Assembly: GCF_016859285.1 (NCBI RefSeq)
Contig: NC_053402.1
Location: 6,605,031-6,669,030 of the forward strand
Direction: 5' to 3'
DNA: 64,000 nt
Origin: Xiphias gladius
Lineage: Eukaryota > Chordata > Actinopteri > Istiophoriformes > Xiphiidae
How positions within the stretch are numbered: the stretch's first letter is position 1; each line of letters starts with the position of its first letter. Both the position numbers and the translations under genes were made by a program. Below the pieces are notes generated by a model. That model saw only the letters and a list, made by a program, of their open reading frames with translations. It did not search any database and was not told where the DNA came from. Shown here piece after piece: positions 53,070 to 64,000 of this stretch.

Positions 53070-53884
53070 GGTAATATTCTCAGTTTGAACACTTTTGTCT
53101 GCCATGTTCTCCCTATGTAATCTTTCATTCAGTCTGCCCGTCATTCCAGCAAGTGCAGTGAACCAGGAAGCACGTTTGCTAGTTCACGAATGCAACTTCA
53201 GCCGCCGAGCCGGGCGGAGTGGAACCTCCCAAACAGATTTAACCCGTTACCTTTTAACTTTACAGCGCTTTAGTACATATATTACCGTTCAAACATTTAA
53301 TACACAAACCTGTGAACGATATGTGGGGAGGATATCATCAAATACAGTATCAACTTGGTGGCAGCTGGCGAGAAGCTAAAAGCCACAACGGTAGAGACAG
53401 GAAGTGATTCGCTTGAATGAGTTGGAGAAAAAGCAAGTGAAGGATTTGAGCCCAAGTTGGATGGAAAGGTAAGAAAAGCGAGTTCAGACTACATGGACAC
53501 CGGGAAGTGTATTATTGGTTTATGGTTGAATTTTTTGGTTTGTAGCGGTCAGAAACGTACGACGTGTGTGGCCACTAATGTGTCTGGCTGGCGGAATGAC
53601 GTCAGTAGTTCACGGTGGATCGAAAAAAAAAGGCGCTTTGCTTTTCTGCCGCTTACCAGCTCACCCTCACCGTACCGTGTCATCTCTAAGTGTGTGCACT
53701 GTCTGCGTTTCTTCTTTATACTCCCAGTGCAAGCAAATCGGGGGCCTTGAGGGGTTTTCAACAGGCCACGACAAAATAAGGAATACATTTGACTGTGATT
53801 TTAGGTCACTATAGTTTAATAGTATGTACTATATTAATCACAGGTTATTTTCTCCCTTCTGTAGACGGGCCTAAAAAAAAAAAT

Positions 53885-53955
53885 CTGCATTATTTATTTA
53901 TCCTTTATTAAACCATGACCTCTTGAGATACATTATCTCTTTTACAATAGGTAAG
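53885..53955. repeat. Short repeat fragment with 'tttatttatcctttatt' start
   Basis: The order 'tatttatcctttattaaacc', 'atgacctcttgagata' and 'atctcttttacaatagg' resembles a dispersed fish repeat I know as 'tttatttaaccagga..tcattgagat..ctcttttac'. A single short copy is present. Confidence 0.4.
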
Positions 53956-54424
53956 AGTCACTTAATACATTAACAACATTCACACACATCACAATATATG
54001 AGAGGAATAAAGAAGAGACTGCTAAGACTGTTGTGTTGTTCATAAAACATGTTTTGGATGTTTCGTTTGAATGTCTGATATGAAGGCAGTGTTTCCAAAT
54101 GCAGTTTGGCTTGTGAGTTATTCCAAGCCCAGTGTGCATGGTATGCAAATGCAGTTTTAACAAAGGTTATTCATGTAGAGGATCTGGTCTGATAACCATT
54201 TGAAACAGGAAAATGCATTTTACAGCAGTAGATAGGCATTGGTTGTTATATCAGTTAGCCAGATTTTACCCAGAATGGTTGCTGGCATACATAGGAATGC
54301 CATCTGAAAATGATCAGGTTTGTCTTCTACATACAGTGCGGTCCACTGTGATTAACATTAGCTACGCAACATGAGTTTTCCATGGCTTAAGAGATTTTAT
54401 GGGGTATATCTATATCCAGCTAAG

Positions 54425-54490
54425 TTAAGTATGTTTATTTTATTTAGCCCAATGTCACAAATCTTCCTCAGAGAGCTTCACCAACTGTAA
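54425..54490. repeat. Short repeat fragment with 'agcccaatgtcacaaatctt' core
   Basis: 'tttattttatttagcccaat', 'gtcacaaatcttcctcagag' and 'agcttcaccaactgtaaaac' resemble the tail of a dispersed teleost element. Class unknown. Confidence 0.35.
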
Positions 54491-55216
54491 AACATAATAC
54501 TCCCTCTAATCTTGGAGCCTTGAAATTTAGGAACATGTTGGGTGTGTAAAATGTTGGGAGTGAAAAATGTGGATCAGCGAAGGTTTCAATGAGTGTCTAG
54601 GTAGAAAATTGTGGTTTGATTGTTGTTGTTTTTTTTTCATATCAGATATGAAATTTTGTTCACTTTGCAGTCAGTGAACAAAATTTCTCAGAGGGGGTTT
54701 TTACAATCTGACTCTTGTCAGATCTGTAAAGAGTCACATTCTCATGGGGCCTAACTATGGCGTGTCATGGTGTATCTACATAAGTGTTGTGCTTTTGTCA
54801 GTACAATTTGTTTTCACTCTTTTAGATGGCACATCATTGTTTGCCATCTGGGAAGCAAACAGACTCTGGTATGCTTGCACGCCCTTCTGAGTTTGATATG
54901 GCAAGCTGTGTGGCTCAGTTTTTGCAAAAAAAAATACACATGAATTTAACCTCAAGTTAGACTGGGCATTTTGGCACTCGCAGCTCTGGTATTTCTCCAC
55001 CCCAAACCTGCTTCTCATTGTACAAAGTGTTAGGGGTCTCAGAGAGGGTGAGAACAGCACCTTTTTGCTCTTACTTTTAGTAATTAGAACCATACACTTC
55101 TATTCAGCTGATGTTTTCCACCAAGAAGCCATTAAACCACAGTGTGAGCTTACCACATTAAAACGTTTTGATACTCGGCATAGAAATTATTGTGCAAATG
55201 ATAACTTATGCTGAAA

Positions 55217-55218
<2 letters not shown>

Positions 55219-55290
<72 letters not shown>
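55219..55290 (+). repeat. (GT)n microsatellite
   Basis: About 72 bases of pure GT repeat in the putative first intron. Confidence 0.97.
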
Positions 55291-55293
<3 letters not shown>

Positions 55294-56094
55294 GTCCAAT
55301 GTAGCATTTGTGTATCTCTTTTATAAGTCATCTCTCATGGTTGTTTCTCAGGATGGTACCCGTACACGCTTTCCAGGCGTAGTCTTTTGCTGTGTTGCGT
55401 GACAAATACAAATCTCTAAATGCCTAGCCTTAAAGGGACACGTTGGGTGACATGTAGTATTGTCATATCCTGTTATTGCATTTGAGTCATTTGGTTGAAT
55501 TAAGTCCTGACAGTGCATTGTGCAATAGCATCTCAGGGGGCCAGTTCCTCTCACTGATTGCGAGTTTTGATGGAGCCCCCTGCAGAGATAGTTGCATTCC
55601 ATGATTCGTGTGTCAGCAATGTTCATACTCGAGGCCCCTTGGGAGAGTTATGTACTGTACGCTAGACAAAATTAAATGCAGATTTAAAAAAAACAATTGT
55701 GAACAAGGAACTGGTGGTTGTTCAATCTTCGCAAAATGATATGGTCTGAGAGAAAAACCTGTGGATGTTGAGATTTCATTGAACTTAGTTGTCCTGGCAG
55801 AGCCAGATTACTTGCAGGCCCCTTGCTTTTGTTGCAAACGAGAGTGCAGCGTGGGGAGAACAGTGTGACACAGTTTGGCACACTTCAGCCCACAGCTGTC
55901 TTCTGTTATGAAGTCTCAAGGTTCTTTTAACAAATGCGAGGTGTTCCTAATCTTTTATCTGTTGTGTGGTGAGCTTCTAATTTCATCCATAGGCTCAATT
56001 ATCTCTTTACCTCAGAATGTCAGACTAAGATAAGAAAAATGCATGGTAACACAAGCTGGAAAGGCTTAAAGAAAATGGCTGTATCTCAGCTAGA

Positions 56095-56290
56095 GTGGAA
56101 ATAACTGGTTGATTAGTCGATCAAAAGAAAATCAACCAGCAACTAATTTGATAATTGATCTATCGTTGGTTATTTTGTTAGAAAAAGGTGCCAAAAAATC
56201 ACTGGTTGCATATTTTGAAATGTGAAATCAAGAAAAGGATCAGCAGACTAATTAGTAATGAAAACAATCGTTATTTAGCCAGATCTTATC
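56095..56290 (+). repeat. Interspersed repeat family D, copy 2
   Basis: The copy has 'actggttgattagtcgatca', 'aaatcaaccagcaactaatt', 'ttgataattgatctatcg' and 'gactaattagtaatgaaaac'. These are the family's signature run of AT-rich inverted words, in diverged form. Confidence 0.45.
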
Positions 56291-58417
56291 TTGATTAATA
56301 TATATGTTGACATGGTTAAAGAGCTGAAGAGGAGGCTGCCAGTTGGACTATGCAAGTTTTCTTTTCTGAGTACATTATTCATGCTTTTTCTAGTAATACT
56401 TGGTGCTAATGATTGTTGATGATTGATAGGGCAGTAAAATCAAGTGTCATACATATCATAGTTTTCTACATAGCCATCTAAGATTCATTCATGCAGGCAA
56501 AACATTCTAGTCAGAGCAGAGACTGTAAAGACTCTCCAATAACCACGGCAGAGCTGATTATGCCATTTCTCAGTATGTATTTATAGTGTTGCTCATAGTC
56601 AACACTGGGTGAAATTCACTTCTGTATCCAGAAAAAGACATAATGTCTGTTTATTTCAGACAGATTGTGATGCAGACGGCATTAAACGCAACAGACTTCA
56701 GCCTGCACACATACTAAATGTGCTGTCTTTACATTGTGCAATATATCATTAATGTTGGCCTTTAATGAACTCTCTTTAACAAGTACATTTTCACGAATAT
56801 CTCGTCTATTTTGGTTCTGCCCAAACATATTTCTTTTGGTTTACATGGACAGCATAATTAAGTTGCCTGCCCCTCACAGCGTGCACCTGTAAGATTTCAA
56901 TACAATCAAACAATACAAGGAAATGGCTGTGCTCTGACTACATACAGAAAGGACTTTTACAAATTTCTAATCTTGAAGGACAGAACTTGACCATGCCTCT
57001 TGTAATGATTGCTTGTGGCTCAGTAGATGAAACTGCTTTCCGTTTTGTGGCATAAATTATGAGGAAATGCTTGATCAGAGATTACTGACCTACAGTCCAG
57101 CCTTCTCTGCAGTGCCAGCTAATCAGTCCTGCTTCCTGTTGGGTTAAGGTTAGGTGAAAGTAAACACCTGGCTGTCATCTTCCCTATAAAACTTCCTTGT
57201 GGAAAAGCATTTTTGTAAGTTTTTTTTCTAGTTTGCAATCTTTTTAGAAATGTTCTCAAGTCTGCTGTCGTGAGCCATGCTTTTTTACAGAAGCTGAAAG
57301 ACACCACATGATAATCCTAAAACAGAAAACAGATCTAATCGGTAGTGATTGTGGTATAGTTGTTGCTGTACATGACAGAAAGTAGACTTTGTCCTTGGTT
57401 GGGTGTGTGTGAGTTGCAAACCTGGTGTGTAACTGTGCAGAGAAGTGGTTAATAATTTTGACGTTTCGCGACACATTCAGCACAGATACTCTCTTCCCCC
57501 CTATGAATTCTGAAACATAATGTGTAATGGGTCTAACTTCTGACCCTTATTAGACATATTTTTCCAGTGTCAGTCAAAATTGTACTGCACACCAGATGTC
57601 CAGGTTGTCAAACTATCATGTGGCTCTTTGAGGTCTGTTAACACATTATTTGAGGAAATGATTGTTAAAATGAGATAGCTTTCTATTGTCTGAGTAAATC
57701 AAAGGGAGTGCCATAGGTAGAGATAACAAGTGATATAGCTAAAAAGAGCCACATAATAATCCACCAGGGTAGAGTAGGTGGGGGCTGTCTGGTGATAGGA
57801 TTAATAGTATGAGAACATAAGATGAATGTTTTGAGAATACAGGAGCAGAAGTGGGGTGGTAGTAGTAGGAGATTTTCTTGGTTGGTTCTGTCAGAAATAA
57901 AAAACCTAGCTGTGCCAATGCAGCATTCCTGATGAAAAATTACTGCTTACAAACATAAATGTAGATCTTAACTCCCCTCTGCATTCTTTCACTGTCAGTT
58001 AAAGGCTTACATAACCATCTATCTATTTATATAATGGTCAGCACTGTTGGATTGCTTTAATAAAAGGGCAAACTGGTGGTGTACAGTATCAGTTCTGTTT
58101 TAACAAATAACCAGGCAATAGTGCATACAATGCTATAATCAGATAGCTGGTTTAAAGATAGACATGTTATTTGTTTTGTGAGCCAGAAAATGATGTGCTT
58201 ATCAGACCAACACACTATTTCCAATTATCTATCACCCCTGTGATTTAATTTAACTGTCCAAAAGGTCTTCCTCCTGGATCGGATAAATGGTAGGTACAGG
58301 TAAAACGGACATGATACAGAATGTTCAAACAAAAAAAACCTTTTGCCGAAAACAGTCAAGGGTTTTAGGAAAACACTTGCACTGTTCACTATCAGTGGAA
58401 GTAGTTGTGTAGGTCAT

Positions 58418-58905
58418 TGATTCCCAGCCAGGGATGCTTGTACCTAAAAGTAATGGATCAATAGAAATAGCTAGCTAAAAGTAAAGTATAGAGGGCTGAC
58501 ACCACATGTTGTAATTGAGTGTCTGAAAACTAGTTAGCAAGTGATTAGAGAAGTTAAAAACTGCTAAAATTAAAGGATAAATAGTTGAAATAGTAAGCTA
58601 AAGCTACTGGATAAATGGCTCAAATAGCTTAAGGTAATGTATAAATGGCTGAAAAGTCCAGCTTCTTCCACTCGAAGTGGTAGTAATAGTATGAATGCAA
58701 TCTAAACCAAACTGACCTAAAAATTGGTAATTTAGTGTATTATAGCCACTTTTTTATATAATGGTGATAAATAAAATTCAGTTAAAAATCAATTCAGATG
58801 AACACAGTTGGAACATGACTGGCGGTATTGATGAAGGGATACTTTAGTTCATCTTACAGCGTTATGGGGGTACATCAAACAATGGTTGGGAACCACTGGT
58901 GTAGG
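58418..58905 (-). repeat. Interspersed repeat family C, inverted copy 3
   Basis: Read on the - strand it starts at 'ggttcccaaccattgtttga' with 'tacccccataacgc' and 'tccct.catcaat', then has several 'catttatcc.ttac..taagct'-type units (58500-58660), and ends at 'aggtacaagcatccctgg'. It is the reverse of the copies at 35195 and 50265. Confidence 0.6.
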
Positions 58906-60739
58906 TGATTTGCTGGAGGCTTTAGTAAGACCTACTAGGGGCCTCTGTAGTTGTAAATGGTAGATGGCATTGGCCACCTTACAGTTGAATGTGAAATTGG
59001 ATCCTGGTTGGAGCAGGAATGTGGAAAGTGACTTAGATCTGTTATGCAGTGCGGTTATTTTCCAGCAAGGGCTTAATTTTCTTCTCACTCCTCAGAGCCG
59101 CTCTGCATGTGCTCAAGAAAGCACCACCTTCCCTCCTGCTTGAGAGACTCACACAACAAGTTCCACAAATGGCAAAATAGTTTTCTCAGTTTGTCATTTC
59201 CTCTTTCCTCCCTTCTCTTCTCCTTGCCCCACCCTTCCCACTCTCAGAGGAGGAGGATGAATAGGCTGCCATAATAATGAATTTTGACTGACTCAGTACC
59301 TTTCCATTCTCTGTCTTGCACCCAGTCTGTCTTTCATTAACTTGCAGTCAGTAGATTATCGGACAGTGAAGGGGACAAATTGATATATCCAAGACACAGG
59401 AGGAACTGCTGCCCTAGAAATGTAGGAGTATTTGTTAGAAAGGGAACTATAAATAGCCAAAGCCAAACAGACTTCAGTAACAACAGTGCAAAACAATATC
59501 CATGGCATGAGGAGGACAGGTTAGGACGAGCAGAGTAGGCTGAGCCTAAGATAGCTGAGATGCTGGGATCAGATGCAGTTGTTGGAATACGGTGTTGACA
59601 ATGACTTTGATGTTCTATTAATATTCCTGTTGATAGGCCAGTCAACATGGCACAGCTGGTTTATGAGTTCCCTTTAACTGACACAGGAGGGTTTGACTGT
59701 ACATGGTAATGCTGTGGTAGAGGCTGTCACGACTCCTGGTTTTTACTGTAACTCGGATAGTCAGTGAGATGGAAAGGAACAAGAGGGAGTCTGACTGATG
59801 GATGGATGGCCTCAGTTTTATAAAGACAAAGGTTGACCTGCTTTCTAAAGGGAACACATGGGACTGTAAGGACGCACTGTAGCTTGTCCCTTTTTCCATT
59901 TCTCTCCTCGTTCTTCCCCTACATATTTTTCAAAGTCCTGGCTACTGCATTACTTCCTCTGTTTGTTACCACACTCTGGGCTCTGCCGTGAGGCCAGTTT
60001 CTAAAACTGGTCTCTGTTCTCTTCCTAGTGTTATTTATTTTATGGTTCCTCTTCCTCTTTCAAGCAAGCTGCTGCTTTAACAGGATACTGTTAACTCTGT
60101 TGTCATTCGGGAATTTTTAGAGTATAATCCTTTAATGGTATCTCAGTCAAATTCCATAAAGTTAGGGGATTTTTGCCAAGGGTTGGTTTCGGGATGACTG
60201 TGTGCATTTATTGAACTAATGAGTAATCCTTGTTATGAATATCTAGAGCAGCTAATCTCATTGTAAATGGGCCTCAACAGAATAGATATTAAATGCTTTC
60301 ACAGCCGAGCGGTGTTGCAAAGTAACAAGGAATCAAGGAAACCTAGATTCTTACCGGATTATAGAGCACTTGACAGGGAGGCCATGAGCCCTGAACCTCA
60401 AGTGGGTGGGTGTGATGAGTGTTAATGTACACTGTTTTTATCTCAAACTCAACATCCCTGTCTTACAATAACTGTCAGCCTCCGCAAGGGAAGGCCTAGG
60501 TCTAAAAATGTCTAATCGGAATTTTTTTATCCCTCTTCTTTTACCTTGAATATAGTTCGGTGCTTGTCAAACTAGAATAGCTGTTGGAGTAATTTTTAGT
60601 CCTCATGCCACTCTCTGGAGAGGTAGTTTGAAGTGTGTCACTGAGTTATCTGTGTCAAGCATGTGTGTCGGACTGTGGCACAAATCAGCAGACTTGACTC
60701 TTAATTGTGTCTTTTGCTTCTTTAAAAATAATGTCCACA

Positions 60740-61355
60740 TTAGAAACAGTAATTGATCATTAGAAAATTAATCTGCAGCTATTTTGATAATCAATTAATT
60801 GTTAAAGACATTTTTCAAGCAATATCAAACATCTAGTTTCAGCATCTGAATTGAAAGGTTCTGCTGATATTTTTCCTTTTGTGATTATGTATTGGGGTTT
60901 TTTTTTTTTTTTTTAATTTATAGGCTACAGCTGATACTAAATTAATCGATTTACATTGACAGAAAATAAATCGACAACTATTTTGATAATTGAATAACTT
61001 TTTTGCTTTAAAAAAAAAAAAAAGTCACAAATTTGCTGTTTCTAGCTTTTCAAATATGAGGATGTTTTTCTTTGTCACACATGACTGTAAACTGAATATC
61101 CTTATGTTTTGACGATTTGGTTGGCCAAAACCGGACATCTGAGGACCTTGGACTGTGGGAAATTATAATGGCCATTTTTACTGTTTTCTGTCATTTTAAA
61201 GACAGAACGATTAATTCATTAATCAAAAAATAATTAGCTGATTTATAGAATATAAAAATAATTGCTAGTTGCTGCCCTATTATAGAGTGACTAATTGCAA
61301 AAAGATTTTGCAGGTGAAACAATAAAGAAAATAATTGTTAGCTGCAGCACTAGTC
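60740..61355 (+). repeat. Interspersed repeat family D, copy 3 (possibly two tandem partial copies)
   Basis: The copy contains 'aattaatctgcagctatttt', 'gataatcaattaattgttaa', 'attaatcgatttacattgac', 'tttactgttttctgtcattt', 'gattaattcattaatc' and 'aataattgttagctgcagca'. Signature words occur twice, suggesting two adjacent or nested partial elements. T and A homopolymers (about 60897-60915 and 61007-61023) interrupt it. Confidence 0.6.
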
Positions 61356-62967
61356 AAAATTTTTCAGTAGCACGCATAAATATATTATCACACTTTCTTT
61401 CCGAATTGCACATTAAATATCTATGATCTGCAGTCTCTTGCAAATAATCTTGGATCTTAATGACCTACCAAGTAATGCATGCTTAAGCCATTTGAGTGCA
61501 GCAATAAAAGGTGTCTATTTTTTAAAAGTGTTTGAGATGCTGTTTTCATGGTGGCCATCATGTCTCCCTGCACCTTGAAACATAGCAAGCTAAAGAAACA
61601 GCAGAGCTGTGGGTGTGTTCAGCCTGTTCTACTCTACTTGCCAAACAACAAAGCTACAGGTTGGGTAATCAGCCATGGCTCATATTCAACCCTGCATGGG
61701 CCCAACTTGCTTGAGTGAGTAGTGGTCAAGTGAATTTTAAAGGAGCATGTGAACAAACACAGACACCTACACAGTGATAAGAGTGCTCAGGTCTATTCTG
61801 TGCAGCAATGGGTGTGATACCAGTGTGAGGTGATGCTGATCTCTCCTGAGTGATGTGACATCTAAAAGCACACATGGCCTGCTGGTATGATTGGAAAAAA
61901 GGGAAGGGGGAAAACAGGAAGGAAAGCCAGAGAATAGGTCTGAGAGCAATACAAGGGAGGAGGCATAGAGGATAGAGGATAGAAATTTGTGGAATGCCTT
62001 TGCTCACTGTCTCTCACTGATAAAGGGTGAGTATGGGAGGAATGCGACCCTGAAAAGACTGGATAAACATAAGGAGAGGGGGAGGATGGGGGTTGTTAGG
62101 ATTCTGGAGAGGGAGAACAGGGTGACTGAAGGCAGAGGAGGGAGTGTGGAGCCAGCTGAGAATTAAAGCATGACTAGTTTGCCCCACGTTCTGTTATAGC
62201 ATGGGGTCGGTACACCATGAGTTAGAACGCAGGGGTGAGCAGCTTTGGGCAGCTATACTGCAGCCTGACAGTGTTGATGGAGGACAGAGGGATGCAGGGG
62301 TCATGAGAAGAATGGCTCTCCCTCTGCGTTCTTTCTCACAGATCAGAGTTAATGTATTGGAACAGACAGGACAGACACAAGCCTGTTAAATGCGGCAACT
62401 TCTACTTTTCTCTCTCTTCAAAGATTCTCAAGCATCTGTCACCTTACCTTAGTACAGTTTAGGAATGCTTTGGGGTTTTGCATTTTGTCAGGAGCATCAT
62501 CCTAGTTCATGGAATTTTGCAGTGGTTTTATAAATAATTAGAAGCACCCATTAGTGAAATAATAACTTGAAAAACACAGTTTTTTATTAACGGGAATAAT
62601 TTTAGGGATTTGGGAGAGACACGTGACCTATGAAGTTACATCATAGTTGACCTAATGTTATGAACTTCGGGAATACAAAGTTAGTTGAAAGTTATAGTCT
62701 GTCACTAAACCAGGAAAATACGAGGCTTGTAGGATCTGTTTTTTTTTTTTGTTTTTTTTGTTTGTTTTCCGTTTTTTTTTTTTTTTTCTGCTGTTATGTA
62801 CAAGCAGTGTTTTTATAATGTTGAGTATGAGAATTTGGCTCCAGAATCCTTCTACTGGGCCACATTGCAGTGACAAATTACTCTCATGGACATATAAAAC
62901 AATTCAGCTAATATTATTTAAGACCTTATGATAAATGTCCGAGATGAACCTGACCCCTAAAGTGAAT

Positions 62968-62971
<4 letters not shown>

Positions 62972-63025
<54 letters not shown>
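62972..63025 (+). repeat. (GT)n microsatellite
   Basis: About 54 bases of GT repeat, followed by two copies of 'gagtggatagag' (63025-63050) and a T run near 63063-63075. Confidence 0.95.
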
Positions 63026-63027
<2 letters not shown>

Positions 63028-63946
63028 TGGATAGAGTGTGAGTGGATAGAGGGAGAGAGAGATTTTTTTTTTTTTCTTCCCCCCCTCTTCTCCTAGTGTT
63101 TGCATATCAGCCACACAGCATATGCAAATAAGTGTATATAGGGCTGCTTTAAGTGTTCCCTTAGAGGTGAGGGAACATTGAAAGAGGCTAATGACCCCGG
63201 TGCTGCTGGGAAGACTTTGATACTTGAGACGGCAAGCAGACTCTCTCCTTTTTCCTGCATACTGGTAAAACTTGTCTATTCACCTTCTATATGAGTTAAA
63301 CTGAAGAACTCCATGTCAACAGCATGTTATTTATGAGACTTCAGAGGTGTATTGAAGCAAGAACAGTTTGTGCAGAGCTTGTCTGTATGCCTGAACAAGA
63401 TATTGTTTAAAATAAGCAGTGTGCCCATATTTGATATGAAACCTCAGCATGCAGCTTTAAATGTAATTTAGTTTAAATTTTATGGGAAGTTTTAACTAGT
63501 TGGACAGTTACCCTCTGACTTAAATCTACTTATTGGCCCTTGCAACACCAAATTGAGAAACAAATTGTTTGAAGACCATCCTCCAATTCATAATCAGTGC
63601 AGTTGTTAAACAAATTGTGTATATTAAGTGCCAGGTAATTTTTTCCAACTGACTGCCAGGAGTTTCACCAATGGCCCATTTCCACCACCGAAACCTTGTG
63701 AGACACGAAGCTCTTGATCTGCAATGTTACAGCAATAACCTGGCTCCGGTTTTTGTTACTGCCCGAAAAAGGTCATCATCCCAACATATTAGGTACTAAT
63801 GACACTGGAATATTTTAGGTGGAATGGAGTACTGAATATTGCTGACTGGAAAAACACAATTCTCTCCCGTCAATCACTTATTTTAGCTAGTATTTAATAT
63901 TAAAACAGATTAAAAAGAGATTAGAATGTTATCGACACTGAAACAA

Positions 63947-63952
<6 letters not shown>

Positions 63953-64000
<48 letters not shown>
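63953..64000 (+). repeat. (AT)n microsatellite at the window edge
   Basis: Forty-eight bases of AT repeat run off the end of the window, so the full length is not visible. Confidence 0.95.

Larger units (their letters stand above)
53070..64000 (+). other. Probable long first intron of the gene starting at 52.7 kb (myh9?), no coding exon seen
   Basis: Eleven kilobases contain no recognisable coding exon on either strand. Several frames of 60-105 codons are present, but none has family features or good splice boundaries. Listed separately are microsatellites and repeat families C and D. The region is otherwise ordinary AT-rich DNA. If the promoter call is right, this is intron 1, running past the window edge. 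Confidence 0.35.

Noticed and set aside
55348-55626. 92-codon cysteine-containing - strand frame in the putative intron
   Set aside because: No family resemblance, and no repeat of the pattern elsewhere to support a gene.

Overview
This window is a piece of ray-finned (teleost) fish nuclear genome. The evidence is vertebrate-type split genes with GT/AG introns, long (CA)n/(GT)n microsatellites, several diverged interspersed repeat families of the kind common in fish, Tc1/mariner elements and a Ty3/gypsy remnant. A percomorph-like fish is my guess from the repeat families. No prokaryotic feature, CRISPR array, operon or rRNA/tRNA gene is supported.

Four protein-coding genes can be read exon by exon with every splice phase agreeing. 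(1) An LRRC8-family volume-regulated anion channel subunit, + strand, 9.5-14.0 kb, five coding exons, 893 codons. (2) ddx39a, the DECD-box mRNA export/splicing helicase, + strand, 14.9-19.8 kb, nine coding exons, 427 codons. (3) A CCN1/CYR61-like matricellular gene, - strand, 29.2-23.1 kb, five coding exons, 396 codons, convergent with ddx39a. (4) txn2, mitochondrial thioredoxin, + strand, 39.4-46.1 kb, three coding exons, 172 codons. A GC-rich promoter with an apparent non-coding first exon ending in a splice donor lies at 52.65-53.07 kb. The last 11 kb then look like one long first intron. Because MYH9 lies just downstream of TXN2 in the same orientation in human, I infer, without coding proof, that this is the start of a myh9 gene.

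Mobile DNA fills much of the rest. The txn2 intron holds a full-length Tc1/mariner element (42014-43554) with matched terminal repeats, a TA duplication and a DD37E-type transposase interrupted by what looks like one extra base. An older Tc1 fragment lies 220 bp away. A Ty3/gypsy remnant with most of its integrase deleted is at 6.56-7.6 kb. At least six short interspersed repeat families occur in two or more diverged copies each.

The genes do not form a pathway. LRRC8E, DDX39A/B, CCN1 and LRRC8B-D fall on linked human regions (19p13, 6p21, 1p22), so the first half of the window may preserve an old paralogon neighbourhood (inference). I found no clear undescribed biological system. The items most worth a second look are the multi-exon LRRC8 gene with an unusual pore residue, the nearly intact DD37E transposon, the Pro/Tyr-rich linker in the CCN1-like protein, and an unidentified ORF at 36.0-36.5 kb.
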